From assembly GCA_032629725.1 (NCBI GenBank), contig JAFEVB010000019.1, positions 248,001 through 312,000 of the forward strand: a stretch of 64,000 bases of DNA. Reading direction: 5' to 3'. This stretch comes from Gremmenia infestans. Taxonomy: Eukaryota > Ascomycota > Leotiomycetes > Helotiales > Hamatocanthoscyphaceae. Shown here piece by piece: positions 46,569-58,155 of the stretch (the stretch's first letter is position 1; each line of letters starts with the position of its first letter). A model generated the notes under the pieces. The model worked only from the letters and a program-made list of their open reading frames with translations. It made no database searches and was not told the DNA's origin. The translations under genes and the position numbers were made by a program.

Positions 46569-47954
46569 ATGGATATAACCCAATCTCCATCAATACTGGA
46601 CGGCTGGGTCCAGCATCTACAAAGCCATGCCTCCACCAACGAGAACGACGACCCATCATATTACGCTCAACTCCCCCAAACCCTCATCTCGACTTCCAAG
46701 CCAGCCAAGTTCTCCATCGGCACCGGCTCCCAGATCCTTTCCAACGTCTTCTCAGACTGCCTAGCGACCAACCACGAGCTTATAATCGTGACTTGCTTCT
46801 GGGCAAAGTCCGGATCCCTAGAGTCTCTATCCTCATTACTACTCAAGCTGTCTGCAAAAGCCGTTTCGCAAAGTCGCAAGATCCAAGTACGCATCTGTTT
46901 TTCGTCCCGCTCTCTTGCCCAGAAACTCTTCCAAACATCGTCACTAGACGGAGAAATATACCCACCCTCATCATGGCTTTCTCTCGGGCTACCTGACCCC
47001 GAATCCCTTTCCGGCTTGGAGTTGGTTGTGAAATGTGTTTTTGTCAGACCATTCAGTGTTATGCACCCAAAATTCATTCTTGTCGATAGGCAAGTAGCTT
47101 TCATGCCAAGCTGCAATGTCAGTTGGGAGAACTGGTTTGAGGGATGTATTCAAATGCGGGGCGAGATTTGCCACATGTTGCTTCATTTTTATCTTGCTTT
47201 TTGGTCAAGAGGCACCCCTCTTCTACCTCAATTCTCCAGCAGCACCATGGCATTAGAACGTGAAGTTGTTCCAGAAGGGCAGGAGCACTCTGAGATAAAT
47301 AAAGTAATGTTCTCTTCATCACAACCAATACCAACCATCCTTCTACCTTCACCTCACCGCTCAAACCCCAATTTCCGACCTATTGGCCTCTCTCCGCCTC
47401 AAGTACCGCCCACACCACTCAATACCTTCTTGCTACATATTTTCGCTACAGCCAAAACCAATATCTTCATCCAGACGCCCAATATCACTTCATATCCCCT
47501 CATCGAAGCTCTCTGCTCAGCTCTAGCCCTCGGCGTGAACGTGCATCTCATTACATCCAGCAGACTCATGATCCTAGAGCAACTAGTCACGGCAGGCACC
47601 ATCACCGAATTCGAAGTTTGGAAGTTACGGCGCAGGTACAACTTCCTCCTCTCGTCTTACACTAAAGACTCAACCTATGATCCCGAGTCTCAGCTAGTAA
47701 AACCAGGAACTTTGAGAATAGGATACTTCCATCCTAAAATGGGATCAATGGATTCAGATGAGCCTGTGAAGAGCCATCTGAAATGTGTCATTGTCGACGA
47801 GGAGATTACGGTGCTAGGAAGTGGTAACATGGATCGAGCAAGCTGGTTCACAAGCCAAGAGTTAGGAATCGCGTTCTTGTCTAGCGAGATGGCCAAAAGC
47901 ATCAAGGGATGTATCGAAGAGGGGTTGGAAGACAGGGTGGATTATGTTTCTTAA
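46569..47954 (+). CDS. Phospholipase D-like protein with two HKD motifs
   Basis: Intron-less gene of 461 residues starting MDITQSPSILDGWVQHLQSH. It carries two HKD-type motifs. The first, near residue 163, is VMHPKFILVDRQVAFMPSCN; the second, near residue 401, is SHLKCVIVDEEITVLGSGNM followed by DRASW. The two-HKD, roughly 460-residue arrangement with no PX, PH or C2 domain is that of small fungal PLD-like proteins, distinct from the large Spo14-type enzyme. Members cleave phosphodiester bonds (phospholipid or other); the substrate is not evident here. Both motifs keep histidine, lysine and aspartate, so the protein could be active. No signal peptide or membrane anchor is seen. Confidence 0.9.
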   Translation: MDITQSPSILDGWVQHLQSHASTNENDDPSYYAQLPQTLISTSKPAKFSIGTGSQILSNVFSDCLATNHELIIVTCFWAKSGSLESLSSLLLKLSAKAVSQSRKIQVRICFSSRSLAQKLFQTSSLDGEIYPPSSWLSLGLPDPESLSGLELVVKCVFVRPFSVMHPKFILVDRQVAFMPSCNVSWENWFEGCIQMRGEICHMLLHFYLAFWSRGTPLLPQFSSSTMALEREVVPEGQEHSEINKVMFSSSQPIPTILLPSPHRSNPNFRPIGLSPPQVPPTPLNTFLLHIFATAKTNIFIQTPNITSYPLIEALCSALALGVNVHLITSSRLMILEQLVTAGTITEFEVWKLRRRYNFLLSSYTKDSTYDPESQLVKPGTLRIGYFHPKMGSMDSDEPVKSHLKCVIVDEEITVLGSGNMDRASWFTSQELGIAFLSSEMAKSIKGCIEEGLEDRVDYVS

Positions 47955-48477
47955 CTTTGCTCATTCGTGTTGAGCGAGCGTTGGAGTTGGTCAGAATTGG
48001 ATAGAACGCATGTGAATTTATAATTTCATCTACAAATTTGCTAACCCCATCGTAGAACATTCTAGCAATATAGTTCTAAATAGTATCTTTCCTTTGTGCT
48101 TCCTTCTGAACCTGGCTTCTCTGCAACTAACATTGCTGCTATACCACCTGTACAATTTTTGACAGGACATAGGTTCATTTGCAAAGTCGTGGTTGGCATG
48201 GTTCTCATTACCAAGTTGTGGCTTGAAAAGGTGGGCATTTCTGGAGACCTGCTTTAGGAATGGAAAGGAGCTTGCAGACGTTTCAATAGCAGCTGGTAGT
48301 ACCAGAGAACAATCTGGAAGAGCTAGACCGTAGTAATATTGCCTTAGAGCTCTGACAATTCAGGAAAATAAATCAAGCTGGCTGCTGGAAGAATCGATCG
48401 TAATTTGAAAATTCCATATTGAGAAACGCCCAAGGAAGGAATGCTGCTACTGTAGGCTCAGGAATCAGCTCTCATGT
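47955..48477. other. Spacer between convergent genes
   Basis: About 520 bases of 3' flanks. No gene is seen. Confidence 0.5.
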
Positions 48478-50653
48478 TTAAAGAATCGTAAAGTCTCGAG
48501 ATTCCCATCTCTCGACCAGCCCATCTGCAATTCTTGCTAATCCTATTCGTCTCCATCCATCTACAGCATCAATGACTGGTTCTAAAATCAACGCCCAATT
48601 CTGGTCTTGGAGAGACCTATTGTAATTCATAAGGTAGTAGTTCTTGTCACCAGGCTTAGTAATACGACTGCTTCCAATCTCGAAAGAGGCGATTAATACC
48701 ACAACAGCACCGCGGTCACTTAGTTGGAGCTTTGTATTGAGAAAATCTTCCTCATCTTCCTCTTCTATCGGCCTATCGTCCAGCCAGCAAGTTATGGTAG
48801 ATGGCCCTATTTTGTAGACGTAGGGGTTATTGCCGCCTAGTTTTAGCTTATCCTTGGCCAGTGGGAGTCTTATTTCGTTATTTTCGAAAGAAGCTGCGCT
48901 CTTGTGTGGAGCATTGATGCGTAGTTCACCGGATTGAATCGGTCCAAACTCATCCTCTCCAAGATACACCAAGTTTATTTGAAGGATCTTAGCAATTTGA
49001 GTGAGACTACGTTTGTCAAGACCAGTAAATCTTGGTAAAGTAGGTCCAACGCAAGCCGGACGCACCTGGTTACCACTTTTTATAGCAGCCCAGCTCCAGG
49101 ACGGCGCAACGTATGTTGATGGATATAAGGCACGGCCTTCTACAGACCAAAGCAGACCATTGTGAAAATTTTGCGTCCATATACCGGCTCGATATTCATA
49201 TCCTGTGTGTCTTTTGACCTCCTTCGCTAATCCAGAAATAGCAGGAAGAGAGTCTTCCTCGAAGGTGATATCTCGGCTACATAACTCTGTAACCATACGA
49301 TACCAGATTTGCAGAGGGTCACACTCCAACGCATCATAATTGAGATTTAGATTGTCCTGTCTGGCAACTGCAAGCCGCTCAGGTGACAAGCATATTATTT
49401 TGGTCGGATAATGAAAACGATCCTCTGACATAATCGGAGGCCTGGCTTCAGTAAAATCCTCTTCTGAGCGAGCACTACAGCGGCAGCTCCAGGCCAATTG
49501 CAATGGTGTCCATCGTAAAGTACGTGGGGAAAGAACCTCCTCTTGCAGAGCCCACGCTCGCGATTTCAAGAAGCTGTGATCCGACTGTCCTTCTTGCCAC
49601 CTCCCTCGGTCGAAAGTATACATCACACTCTGGAAACCATCTCTTGAGCTGCGGCATCCCTGTTGCACATATTCTATCTCAACAGGGACATGGTTTCCCA
49701 AGATATTAACTCCGCTATCAGCGCAATTTTCCGCGGAAATCGTAAAAACGCAGTTCTTGTAGATATCTCCCATGGTCGAAATCTCCCGCATCCAATCCTC
49801 TTTACTATCTTGAATAATGCAAAGGGAGTCTATCCAGAGATATCTGTAATACATTGCTCTGGTGATGACGACAGCATCATAGAAGAGTTTAGGGAGATCG
49901 CTCATTGGTAATGAGTGTTGATGGTCTGAAATCGACTGCATAGTCGTCTTGATCGGTTGGCTCTGTCCCCAACAATGACTCAAAGTAACCCATTCTTGTA
50001 CATCGTTTCCAGAGATATGTAGGAAGGGATCCGTGGAACCGTCTGATGGCCCAACATCTATCACACGAGTTGGTGGCCGTCCCATGGCCAAAGATTGAGG
50101 GGCACACGCTTCATGGCGGGACAGGCAGTCATTGATCCAACTGGAGGCAGAGCAATGCCAGTTTTCCGATGATCTGTATCCCAGTGGCCGAAGTTTTATG
50201 TAGCTGGAGCTGAGATCCTCTATAAAAATCATTATAAAGCTCTTAAAATGCAAACTTATAGCACATACCAGGCCTTGCTGAAATTGCCAAGAAACTCCAG
50301 AGGTATGGGAACTCCGGGGCCCTGTCATCGCTAGAAGTTGCTAGATATCCGGTCATTAGCCTAGATTGATGGGCATCCCTTCGTATTTCTTGCCCATAAC
50401 GGATTTTCTCATAACTTCCTGGCTTTTGATTTACCGCTCTGGCGACTATTTGCATATCTAATCCACCTAAGTCATATCGTTGGTCCAGAAGATCTCCTCC
50501 GACGTCGGTCCATTGGGAGTCCCAGATCAATTTACATGACTCACAACCATTCCTAATAGAGTGTAACAATTCGGCGCAGCTAGCGTGATGCTTGTACCCT
50601 TGAGCAGTAGCCAGTTGATCAAGATCGATGTTTAAGCAGAAGCTACAGAGCAT
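48478..50653 (-). CDS. HET-domain (heterokaryon incompatibility) protein
   Basis: Two reverse-strand exons (50269-50653 and 48478-50219) give 708 residues. The start is MLCSFCLNIDLDQLATAQGY, a cysteine-containing leader common in this family. The HET domain spans about residues 204-350, with WVTLSHCWGQ, LWIDSLCIIQDSKEDW, MGDIYKNCVFTISAENCADS and the later ALQEEVLSPRTLRW block. A YVAPSWSWAAIKSG motif typical of the C-terminal part follows. The 49-base intron has a GTATGT donor and a TATAG acceptor. HET proteins detect non-self or pathogen signals and can trigger cell death in fungi; large families exist, so a role in recognition is likely but not proven. No STAND/NACHT or WD repeats are seen, so this is a stand-alone HET protein. 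Confidence 0.9.
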
Positions 50654-51561
50654 GGCGAATTTATACGTCGACCAGGCAACGTTCTATAGGTGTTGGAATA
50701 GGAACGATAGAATAGATGATGAAAAGAGGCTTGAAGCTAGCATAAGAGGTTAAAAGATACATCATAAATATATAAAGGAGAGGTTCTAACCAAATAATAA
50801 CCAAAAAATCGTTTCATGGTCAGTCATACTTATGTAAGCAGCCAGTTCCACTATTAGGCAGAAGTTCATCCCTCTCACCTGACACTACAACTTCCAAACC
50901 AGCTTTTAAGGTATCTGATTACAGATTCTAGCCCTACCTAGATATGGTGGGTTAGCAGGTTGGTATAGCGCTTATGTAAACGGAGGTAAAAAGCATATAA
51001 ATCACTGCACAGCCAATCAGAGAACCCTATCCTAAAGTGCCGTATTAAGGTAGGCTTCTGATAAAAAAACGTGCTTTCTAGCAGTATATATTGATAGGTA
51101 GAAAAACTGGCGTATACCTAGGTATGCTTCCTAATTTTTTAAAATACCTTCCTTCCCCATTTGACGAAATACGGACTCGAGAGTCAAGATTTTCATCCAA
51201 ATGTCGAAACCGACAAGGATGGAGATGCAGATACATACACGTACAATGGAACCCTACTTGAACCCTTGAAATACGATAAACGACGCCGCGATTCATAAAG
51301 GGAAGTTGGACGTTGAATATTTGCATAAAACCTGCATATATAAGTGCAATTTGAACCTTAAGGACCCCCGAAATACGACGAACGATGTTCGAAAGTAGAT
51401 CTCGATAGTCCGAGAAGGAAGCTGACGTTAACGTTGCATCTACCTTGGTCCAATGCAGCAATACAAAGCTAGTATATATTATATACATATCCATATATAT
51501 ACCCGCACTCACTTCCTCTTGAAACCACTCTTCTACTCCGATCACCCATCCCTCACCAACC
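50654..51561. other. Divergent intergenic region with a degenerate repeat
   Basis: About 900 bases, AT-rich. It contains one TACCTAGGTA at 51115-51124 and a degenerate direct repeat at 51256-51440. The larger open frames here show no recognised protein and overlap the repeat. Confidence 0.5.
51256..51440. repeat. Degenerate ~90-bp direct repeat
   Basis: Two stretches, about 51256-51326 and 51349-51440, share the order TTGAACC, GAAATACGA with ACGA just after it, AAGGGAAG/GAAGGAAG, and GACGTT ending in TTGCAT. Identity is patchy, with insertions in the second copy. It lies upstream of the secreted protein gene and could be an old duplication of promoter DNA. Confidence 0.45.
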
Positions 51562-52179
51562 ATGCGTTCCTCATCCCCCCTCTCACTCTCACTCCCACTC
51601 TCCCTCTTCGCGGCCCTCTCCCACGCCGCATCAATAAGCTGCGGCACTCCCCTCAGCACCGGCTCCCTCTGGTACTCTTCCCCCACCAATGCCACTCCAG
51701 GCGCACTGGGCATCCTCTCCGCCTACGGCAACGCCGAGCTCCTCGCCACCTACCCCGCGCCCAACGTCGTAGCCATATCCCTCGCCGTCATCCCCTGCAA
51801 CTCCTCCGTCCTAACCGCGTACCCGGAACCCGGAGACTCGCCTCTCATCCCCGTGAAGCTGCAGCTGACCGGCTCCGACGCCGAGAACGATCTGTGTCTG
51901 GCGCTGGAGAGCACGGGAGCGGCAAATGTGTTTATCACAAAGCAGGCGTGTGTGGATGAGGATGGGGATGGGCAGACGGGGCAGTTTTGGACGCGCGATG
52001 GGAATGCGGCTCTTACGCCGACGTGGCAGGCTGGGGGAGTGTACTGGAATCTGCAATTTAATGAGGATGATACAGAGGAGGTGATTGCGAATCCGTCGCC
52101 GTGTTATGATGGACAGACTTGTCAGGATGGGGAGAAGCTTACCTTTGTTGTTTCGGAGGGCTCGCCGGATCGTCGATGA
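51562..52179 (+). CDS. Small secreted cysteine-containing protein
   Basis: Intron-less gene of 205 residues. The first 22 residues (MRSSSPLSLSLPLSLFAALS, then HA) form a strong secretion signal with cleavage likely before ASISCG. The mature part has six cysteines, an even number suited to three disulfides, and two N-glycosylation sites (PTNATPG and CNSSVL). There is an acidic stretch DEDGDGQTGQFWTRD that resembles the Q-x-W element of beta-trefoil repeats, but no full trefoil can be claimed. No catalytic motif is recognised. It may be an extracellular or cell-wall protein or an effector-like protein. It converges on the C2H2 gene, 116 bases away. Confidence 0.75.
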   Translation: MRSSSPLSLSLPLSLFAALSHAASISCGTPLSTGSLWYSSPTNATPGALGILSAYGNAELLATYPAPNVVAISLAVIPCNSSVLTAYPEPGDSPLIPVKLQLTGSDAENDLCLALESTGAANVFITKQACVDEDGDGQTGQFWTRDGNAALTPTWQAGGVYWNLQFNEDDTEEVIANPSPCYDGQTCQDGEKLTFVVSEGSPDRR

Positions 52180-52295
52180 GTTCTAGCTATAAGTGGTAAT
52201 TGATGTAAGAAGAGGTATGTATTCGATTGGAAATTATGGACGACCGACAAAGTGTCCAAGGAAAGAATGAATAGCGACCCATTAAAAATTGAGAG

Positions 52296-53079
52296 TCATG
52301 AAGTAGAATCCCCCACAATAGACATAGCCCTCTTTAACGCCAGTATATCACTATCAAGCTCCGCTCTCATCTGGCACAAATTCTCCAACTTCTCTTTCAA
52401 TCTCCCACCGCTAGAAGCCATCACATCTTCAGAGCCCATGCTCCCATCCTCATCTCCTTCTTCAGTGCTGTTCTGCTCTTTCGGATTGACGTTCGGATGA
52501 CACCGTTTCATATGTCCAAACAGATTGTACTTCCTCGGAAAGCCTTTCTGCTGTCTTTTGCACGATGCCATGGGACAGAAGTTCATTTTGGATCGCTGGT
52601 GCACTTCGCGTTTGTGTCGGTCTAGACATGCTTTGGAAGTGAAGTTGGGATGGCGGCATGAAGGGATTGGGCAGGTGTGGGGGTTGGCAGTTTTGTTTGA
52701 TTGTGGGGTTGACTCATTTCTATGACACTGTTAGCTAGTGTGGCTGAAATGGATATGCACATACTGTAAGGGGACAGAGTTGGAAACCAAGTTTTCAGGA
52801 GAGCGCAAGTCGGCTTCGGGACCAGCGGAGTCGGTGAAGGTGTTTGGAAGTGCAGGTGAAGTATTCATGTCAAAAGCGGAGGATGGTTGAAAGCTACGAG
52901 GCAGTGGTCAGCATTTCGAATAGTAGTGTTTGAGTCAACTCGGGAGTTTGGTCTCAATCACTTAGATTTACTTACTATTCGGGGAACCTCTGGTTATTGT
53001 CCTGATAGTCGAACAAATTTCCAGCCTCAGTGGTTACATTATTCGCCACTTTGGAACTCTTAGACAAACTATTTTGCAT
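52296..53079 (-). CDS. C2H2 zinc-finger protein
   Basis: Three reverse-strand exons (52976-53079, 52765-52893, 52296-52719) give 218 residues from MQNSLSKSSKVANN. The last exon carries a finger CPIPSCRHPNFTSKACLDRH, then KREVH, followed by a second, less standard one (FCPMASCKRQQKGFPRKYNL then FGHMKRCH). After this comes an acidic linker and a short coiled-coil-like helix (LKEKLENLCQMRAELDSDIL). Intron phases close cleanly (82 and 45 bases). The upstream part is low-complexity. The true start is uncertain: about 70 bases upstream a further coding-looking segment (DLNLNDYSWLAAPVAQLP) may be another exon, though I could not splice it in phase. It is likely a nuclear regulator; targets are unknown. 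Confidence 0.65.
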
Positions 53080-54635
53080 AAGATGTTAAGGTGGCCTACC
53101 TGGTAGTTGGGCCACAGGAGCAGCGAGCCACGAGTAATCGTTTAAATTTAGATCTTTCGAAGTGTTAGTAGGGAGATAAAGTCTAAACTATGAGTTGCAT
53201 ACCACATGTGGCATTAAGCTGAGGGAGAATATGCTCATTAAAGGGTAAATGCTGGCCTATAGTGCATGAGACTATCAGCATCATACATGTATGATTGTCA
53301 ATAATGGGAGATCTTACCCGCAAAACCGGAAGTCGCTTCGTATGGTAAAGAAGTAAAGTCTTAGTTGATATTAGAAGAGTAAAGTTGTGCTGTGAGAACT
53401 TACGCTCTGGATGTCCATTGATCTTCGCAAGGCTGTTGATGACCGTCAAAATCAGTATGGTTCACCATCGTGACTGGGCCTTGAATGGCGACTTACATTT
53501 TGTGGAGTCTCGCGGCTTTTGATATATGTAAAATCGACTGGCAGCACTTCGACAGTTGCTTTCAGTTGCGAGGGAGGGAACAGCAACTTATAAAAGATCA
53601 AAAGCCACTGAGCTTGTGCATTTCCCCCCGAGACCGCAGTGCTCAGTTTCCGAGGCAGTAGTAAGCCCAGCTGAAAACCCCCGGGGAAATTTAACCAATA
53701 GCCATCACAAAATCCCCCGATATCCAATACGCGAGAACTTTCAAGGTAGCCTTGGGCCTCAAATACGTCGTCAGGCTATTGCCCAAGGCAGAACTGCCCC
53801 GATTTCAGGGCACAGGCAACTTGCCCTGGGAAAGTGAGGCAACGAAACTACGCCCGACGACTATAAGCCAAATAATCTGTTCTGCACTGTAAGCCAGCGC
53901 AAGCAACCAAGAAGCAAACGTAAAGAACACAACACGACACAACACAGCCTCGAATCCCCAAAACAGTCAACCCATAGCTATCGCCTGAAAACGAAGCACC
54001 ATCTATCTCTCTACACCTCGCGTCCCGAAACAGGAAGTTGAATAAATGAATGAATGCCGTAGCGTGCGTCAACACAACACGTCGTGCATTTAGAGATCTC
54101 AACGAGGGCACTTGCTTGTACACTTAAATGAGAAAGCGCAAACGCAATCGCAATCGCGGAATAAATGGAGCAAAGCAAGCGAACACATGAAGTACCAGTC
54201 TATCAGTCGAAGAAGCGACGCAATGCAAGACCAAGCAAGTACAGTATAAGTGGCATTTATACGATACGCTGTGTAGCGAGCTTGCTTCGTGAGTATGTAA
54301 GTAGGTAGGTAGGTAGGTAGGTGGGTAAGTGGGGAAAGAAAGAAGCTAATCGAAGGTCCTAAAAGTAATAATGCTTTATACATACCTACACAATCCCAAT
54401 ATACCAGCTCCAAAGTAAGGAGCAAGGGCGATGTACTATATATATCATTATCTTCTTTCTCATTCATAAAACCACAATCAACCAACCAGCATGAATGCTC
54501 TACATAATAACCCCGCAACGCCCGGCCGTAAATACAACAAACATCATGGTATCCATTCATCCGTCAATCCATCCACCCATGCCGGCCATTTGATTCCTCG
54601 TGCTAACATATCCGTTCATTTGATTGAAAGCTCAA
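53080..54635. other. Intergenic between C2H2 gene and MCM6
   Basis: About 1.5 kb. It includes a possible upstream exon of the C2H2 gene near 53100-53160 and a GGTA tract at 54297-54322. A 153-codon open frame at 54099-54560 is repeat-driven and was not accepted. Confidence 0.5.
54297..54322. repeat. GTAG tetranucleotide microsatellite
   Basis: About six units of GTAG, partly degenerate at the ends. It lies beyond the MCM6 stop codon, probably in or near its 3' flank. Confidence 0.85.
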
Positions 54636-57621
54636 TCAATGGTCCTCAATCGCACAATTAGGATGCAGGACATAGACGACTTGCTCCGCGGCGCTCGAGC
54701 TACCCTGTCCGTCTTCGCCCATGAGACCTTGGCCTCTGATAGCCATTAAGATGTTCTCCTGTGGGATGATTAGTATCTGTATATAACAGAAGGGTGGGGG
54801 TGGAAGGGATATACCTTAACCATCCTCTTGATAATCTTCTTCACCAACGCCATCTCAGTATGATAATCCTCCTCGCCAGCCAGCTCGTCCTCCTTCTGCT
54901 CAAGATACCACTGCACAAGCTTCTCGCCATCCACGCCCTCGCCCTGGCTCATCTCATCTTCATTGACTCGCTGCACGAGCAGGTTCACCACACTGATATA
55001 TTTATCATACGTGATCTTCGTTCTTCTGCTCTCGGGCGCAGGAGTAGCAGCCGCAGCGCCAGCACCGCCATCTGGGCCATTAGCACCCTCTTCGTCATCA
55101 TCAGCATCGGCCATAGGAGAGTCGCCGTCAGTGTCCCTGCGATTGCCGTTGGGACCGAGGACTTCGTCTTCATCTTCGTCGACTTCTACATCGTCTTTCT
55201 CGACGGAGATGATACTCTGTCGGAGGAGGTTGAATGCTTCAATTACCATAGTGGGTGTAATTTCTTCAACACAATTAGCTTTGGCGATAGCTTCTGACAA
55301 TCGAATCATAGACTCCAGCTGTCTGACTGTGATTCTATAACTGTTTCGTCCGATACCCCCTTGAGCGTCGTCGCTTCGAAGTTCCTTGTATTTGGCAACC
55401 AAAACCTCCTTTGCTTCCGGAAGGAACTCTGGCTTGAAAGTTCGGGCGAATCGAATATATCGCTGGAGCTGCTCTGTCGAGAACTCAGGCTGGACGGCCT
55501 CGTCACGAAGTTGATGGATTGCAACAATGTGTTCAGCTAAATGGCGATCCACGCTCTCATTGCACTCATCCAGGATGACGAAGAACAGATCGAAACGAGA
55601 CATGATAGGAGCTGACATGTTGATATTCGCCCTCAGTGTCGTCTTGCGGTTGTATCGCCCCCCAACGGGATTTGCTGCTGCCAGGATAGATGTTCTAGCG
55701 TTCAAGGTTGCCTGGATACCGGCCTTTGCAATGGAGATGGTCTGTTGTTCCATAGCTTCGTGAATAGCAACTTGGTCACCGATGTCCATCTTGTCGAACT
55801 CATCAATAGCACAAATGCCATTATCTGCCAACATAAGAGCACCAGCTTCGATAGTAAACTCTCCAGTCTCCTCATCTTTGACGACAGCAGCTGTAAGACC
55901 AGCTGCAGAAGATGCTTTCCCAGAAGTGTAAACAGCACGAGGCAAGAAAGAGCAGATGTACTTCAGAAATTGGGACTTTGACGTCGAAGGGTCTCCAACA
56001 ATGCAAATGTTGATATCTCCCCTCAATTGCATGCCTTCAGGGGTAGTTTTGCTTAGACCGCCCATTAGTTGCAACAAAAGACCCTTCTTGACAATTTCAT
56101 GACCGTAGACCATAGGTGCTAGCGAATTGACAAGTCTAGAGTAAATGTGATCACTGTGAACCATCTTTCTGAGATCCTCGATTTCAGCATGTGTCATCGA
56201 TGCAAGAACCGCTTCTTGAGCATGGTCGCCAGGCTCATTTGGATCGATAGGAGCAGTCTGGTTGAGAGATGCTAGGATGTTGGTGGATTGACCATTAAGT
56301 TGCTGGCTAACCGACGAGCCAGTGGTTGAGGTGTCAGGAGTCACCATACAAGACAAGAAAGCAAGTCTGTAGGTGAGATCACGGACACCCAAAGCTTTGA
56401 GACCAGTAACACCGCTCGCATCTCCACTTCGGTTTTGGTTGTCTCGTACTGCCATTGGGCGGACACCGGGGAGGCCGAGTTGACTGACATCTGGAACGAC
56501 GATAAGAGCACCTGTGAAAATGCACTTTTCTCCGGCTTTAGCACGCTCCACGATTTCTCCACGTAGGATAACATCCATTGTACGAGGCATGCTTCCAGTT
56601 GGAATTTCCGAACTGTTCTCTTGGACTCGAACTTTCTGCCAATCCACAAACGTGCTTTGTCGGATATCTAATCTCCACATGAAACGGTTCTGACAAGTTT
56701 CGTTTGGGCATTGTGTGGGTTCGGAGTAACGAAATGTTTGCTCTACATTAGGAACTGTACTCTTGCAAGCCTCGCAGACAAAAGTCGCTAGCGATAATTC
56801 TGGCCGTACTTCAGAAGTTCTCGTGACTGTTCCAGAGATAGAGAGAAGCTGTCCAATGTTGGCTGTTCTAAGATGTCGGACGCGGGAAACGAGAGGTAGG
56901 TTGTAAAAGGCTAATGTGAACAACTTATCGGTCTGTTGATTCGTCGTCTTGTCTCCCTGGAAATCAGATTGGCTTGCCGAAGCAGCATTGCTAGCACCTG
57001 AGGAGGTCTGGTTGCTCGAAGCTGTTGGCTGTCGATGATCTCTGAAGTATTTTGGTTCGTATTTGGCGATCTGGTTGTGTAGAGCCTTCGTCAAGAAGGG
57101 TAAAAATCTATAGTATTCCTCCACAATGCCTTCTGCTAAAGCGCCGCCCTTGTAGTTGGAGAGATGCGTATAGTCGACATACAGAGTCGAGAGTTGGTAT
57201 GTTCTTAATCCGTGAATTTGTGCGACATAGTATTTGTTGGTAGTCACAGCACTTGAAGGTGGCGCTCCAGACAATATAGGGTCCTCGATGAATCTATTGA
57301 TTGTCAGATTGAGCACGCCAGATAAAGGGGGCATTCTTACGTTTCCAGGAACTCTTCAAAGTTGTCTTGAACATATTTACCGATCACATCTTCTACTCGA
57401 GGAACAGCTCGATCCTTCCTCCTTGGACGACCGTTCCCTGTTGGGACTTGATCATCTGCGAAGCCCTCGTCGTCGCTCAAAGGCGCAACACTCTCCGAGG
57501 GAGGACCCCTCGGTCGAGCAGAAGAACCTCGTTGATTTGGGCGTGCTCTTGGAGTGCCACGACTGCTGGACGGGCCTCCAATATCGGATTCGATAGCATC
57601 GGACATCATGACTGAAGCCAT
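54636..57621 (-). CDS. MCM6: MCM6 replicative helicase subunit
   Basis: Three reverse-strand exons (57341-57621, 54815-57293, 54636-54758) give 960 residues, typical for fungal MCM6. The MCM zinc finger lies at about 265-295 (CEACKSTVPN, then CPNETC). The ATPase core has Walker A GDPSTSKSQFLKY near 528, Walker B ICAIDEFDKM near 593 and arginine finger SRFDLFF near 662. The segment LKALGVRDLTYRLAFLSCMV is characteristic of MCM6 and separates it from MCM2-5 and MCM7. An acidic insert (EVDEDEDEVLGPNGNR and nearby) precedes the winged-helix C-terminus, which ends HPNCAIEDH. The subunit is part of the Mcm2-7 ring that unwinds DNA at origins. The start MASVMMSDAIES was chosen as the first ATG; MMSD is a possible alternative. 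Introns are 47 and 56 bases. Confidence 0.96.
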
Positions 57622-58155
57622 TTTGGGCGATTAACAGGTTAATTGTGGTGTTGAGGTGTGGTGTTGATGTTTCGAGGATTTCAAGAGATAGGAGAATTGG
57701 GCGGTTAGTCCAACGCGGTCTGTCGCGTCGGGACACGAAAAAAGCACTCTATTACGTTGACCAAAGTACGCGCAGAAGTGCAGAATGAGAAAGGGGGGAA
57801 ATCATGTGATACATCCATCTTGAAAAGTTTCTGACTGAGAGAGCACTGGTGAAAACTCTCGAAAATCTTATTTGGTTTTATGCATGTATGATCATGAAGA
57901 CTTTTCAGAGAGGAATCCAAGCCAGATTATCTTCTGTTGCATCTTGAGCTTAACAGCATATTTGATCGAGCATCTACTACGTCACCTGGGGTATTTAGTT
58001 CTCAAATATGATTTCTTTCATTTCAGTCCTTAATTCTTTCTCAAGGGGTAATCTCATCCAAATACAGTATTTCGTTTCGACATCTATTCACAGCATCTAA
58101 TCAAAAGCCAAGTTCCCTCCCTTATATAACCAAATCCATTTCCACTCAACAGACA
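57622..58155. promoter_or_regulatory. Divergent promoter, MCM6 and DUF4385 genes
   Basis: 534 bases between divergent starts. About 100 bases from the MCM6 ATG, an ACGCG-containing cluster is seen (ACGCGG at 57714-57719, TCGCGT at 57723-57728, ACGCGC near 57770). These resemble MCB cell-cycle boxes, which would fit an S-phase gene, but no exact ACGCGT is present. Confidence 0.45.

Noticed and set aside
51078..51713. 211-codon reverse frame upstream of the secreted protein
   Set aside because: It overlaps the degenerate repeat and the antisense of the signal peptide; no domain is visible.
54099..54560. 153-codon reverse frame downstream of MCM6
   Set aside because: It covers the GTAG microsatellite (LPTYLPTYIL) and has no family pattern; likely 3' flank.
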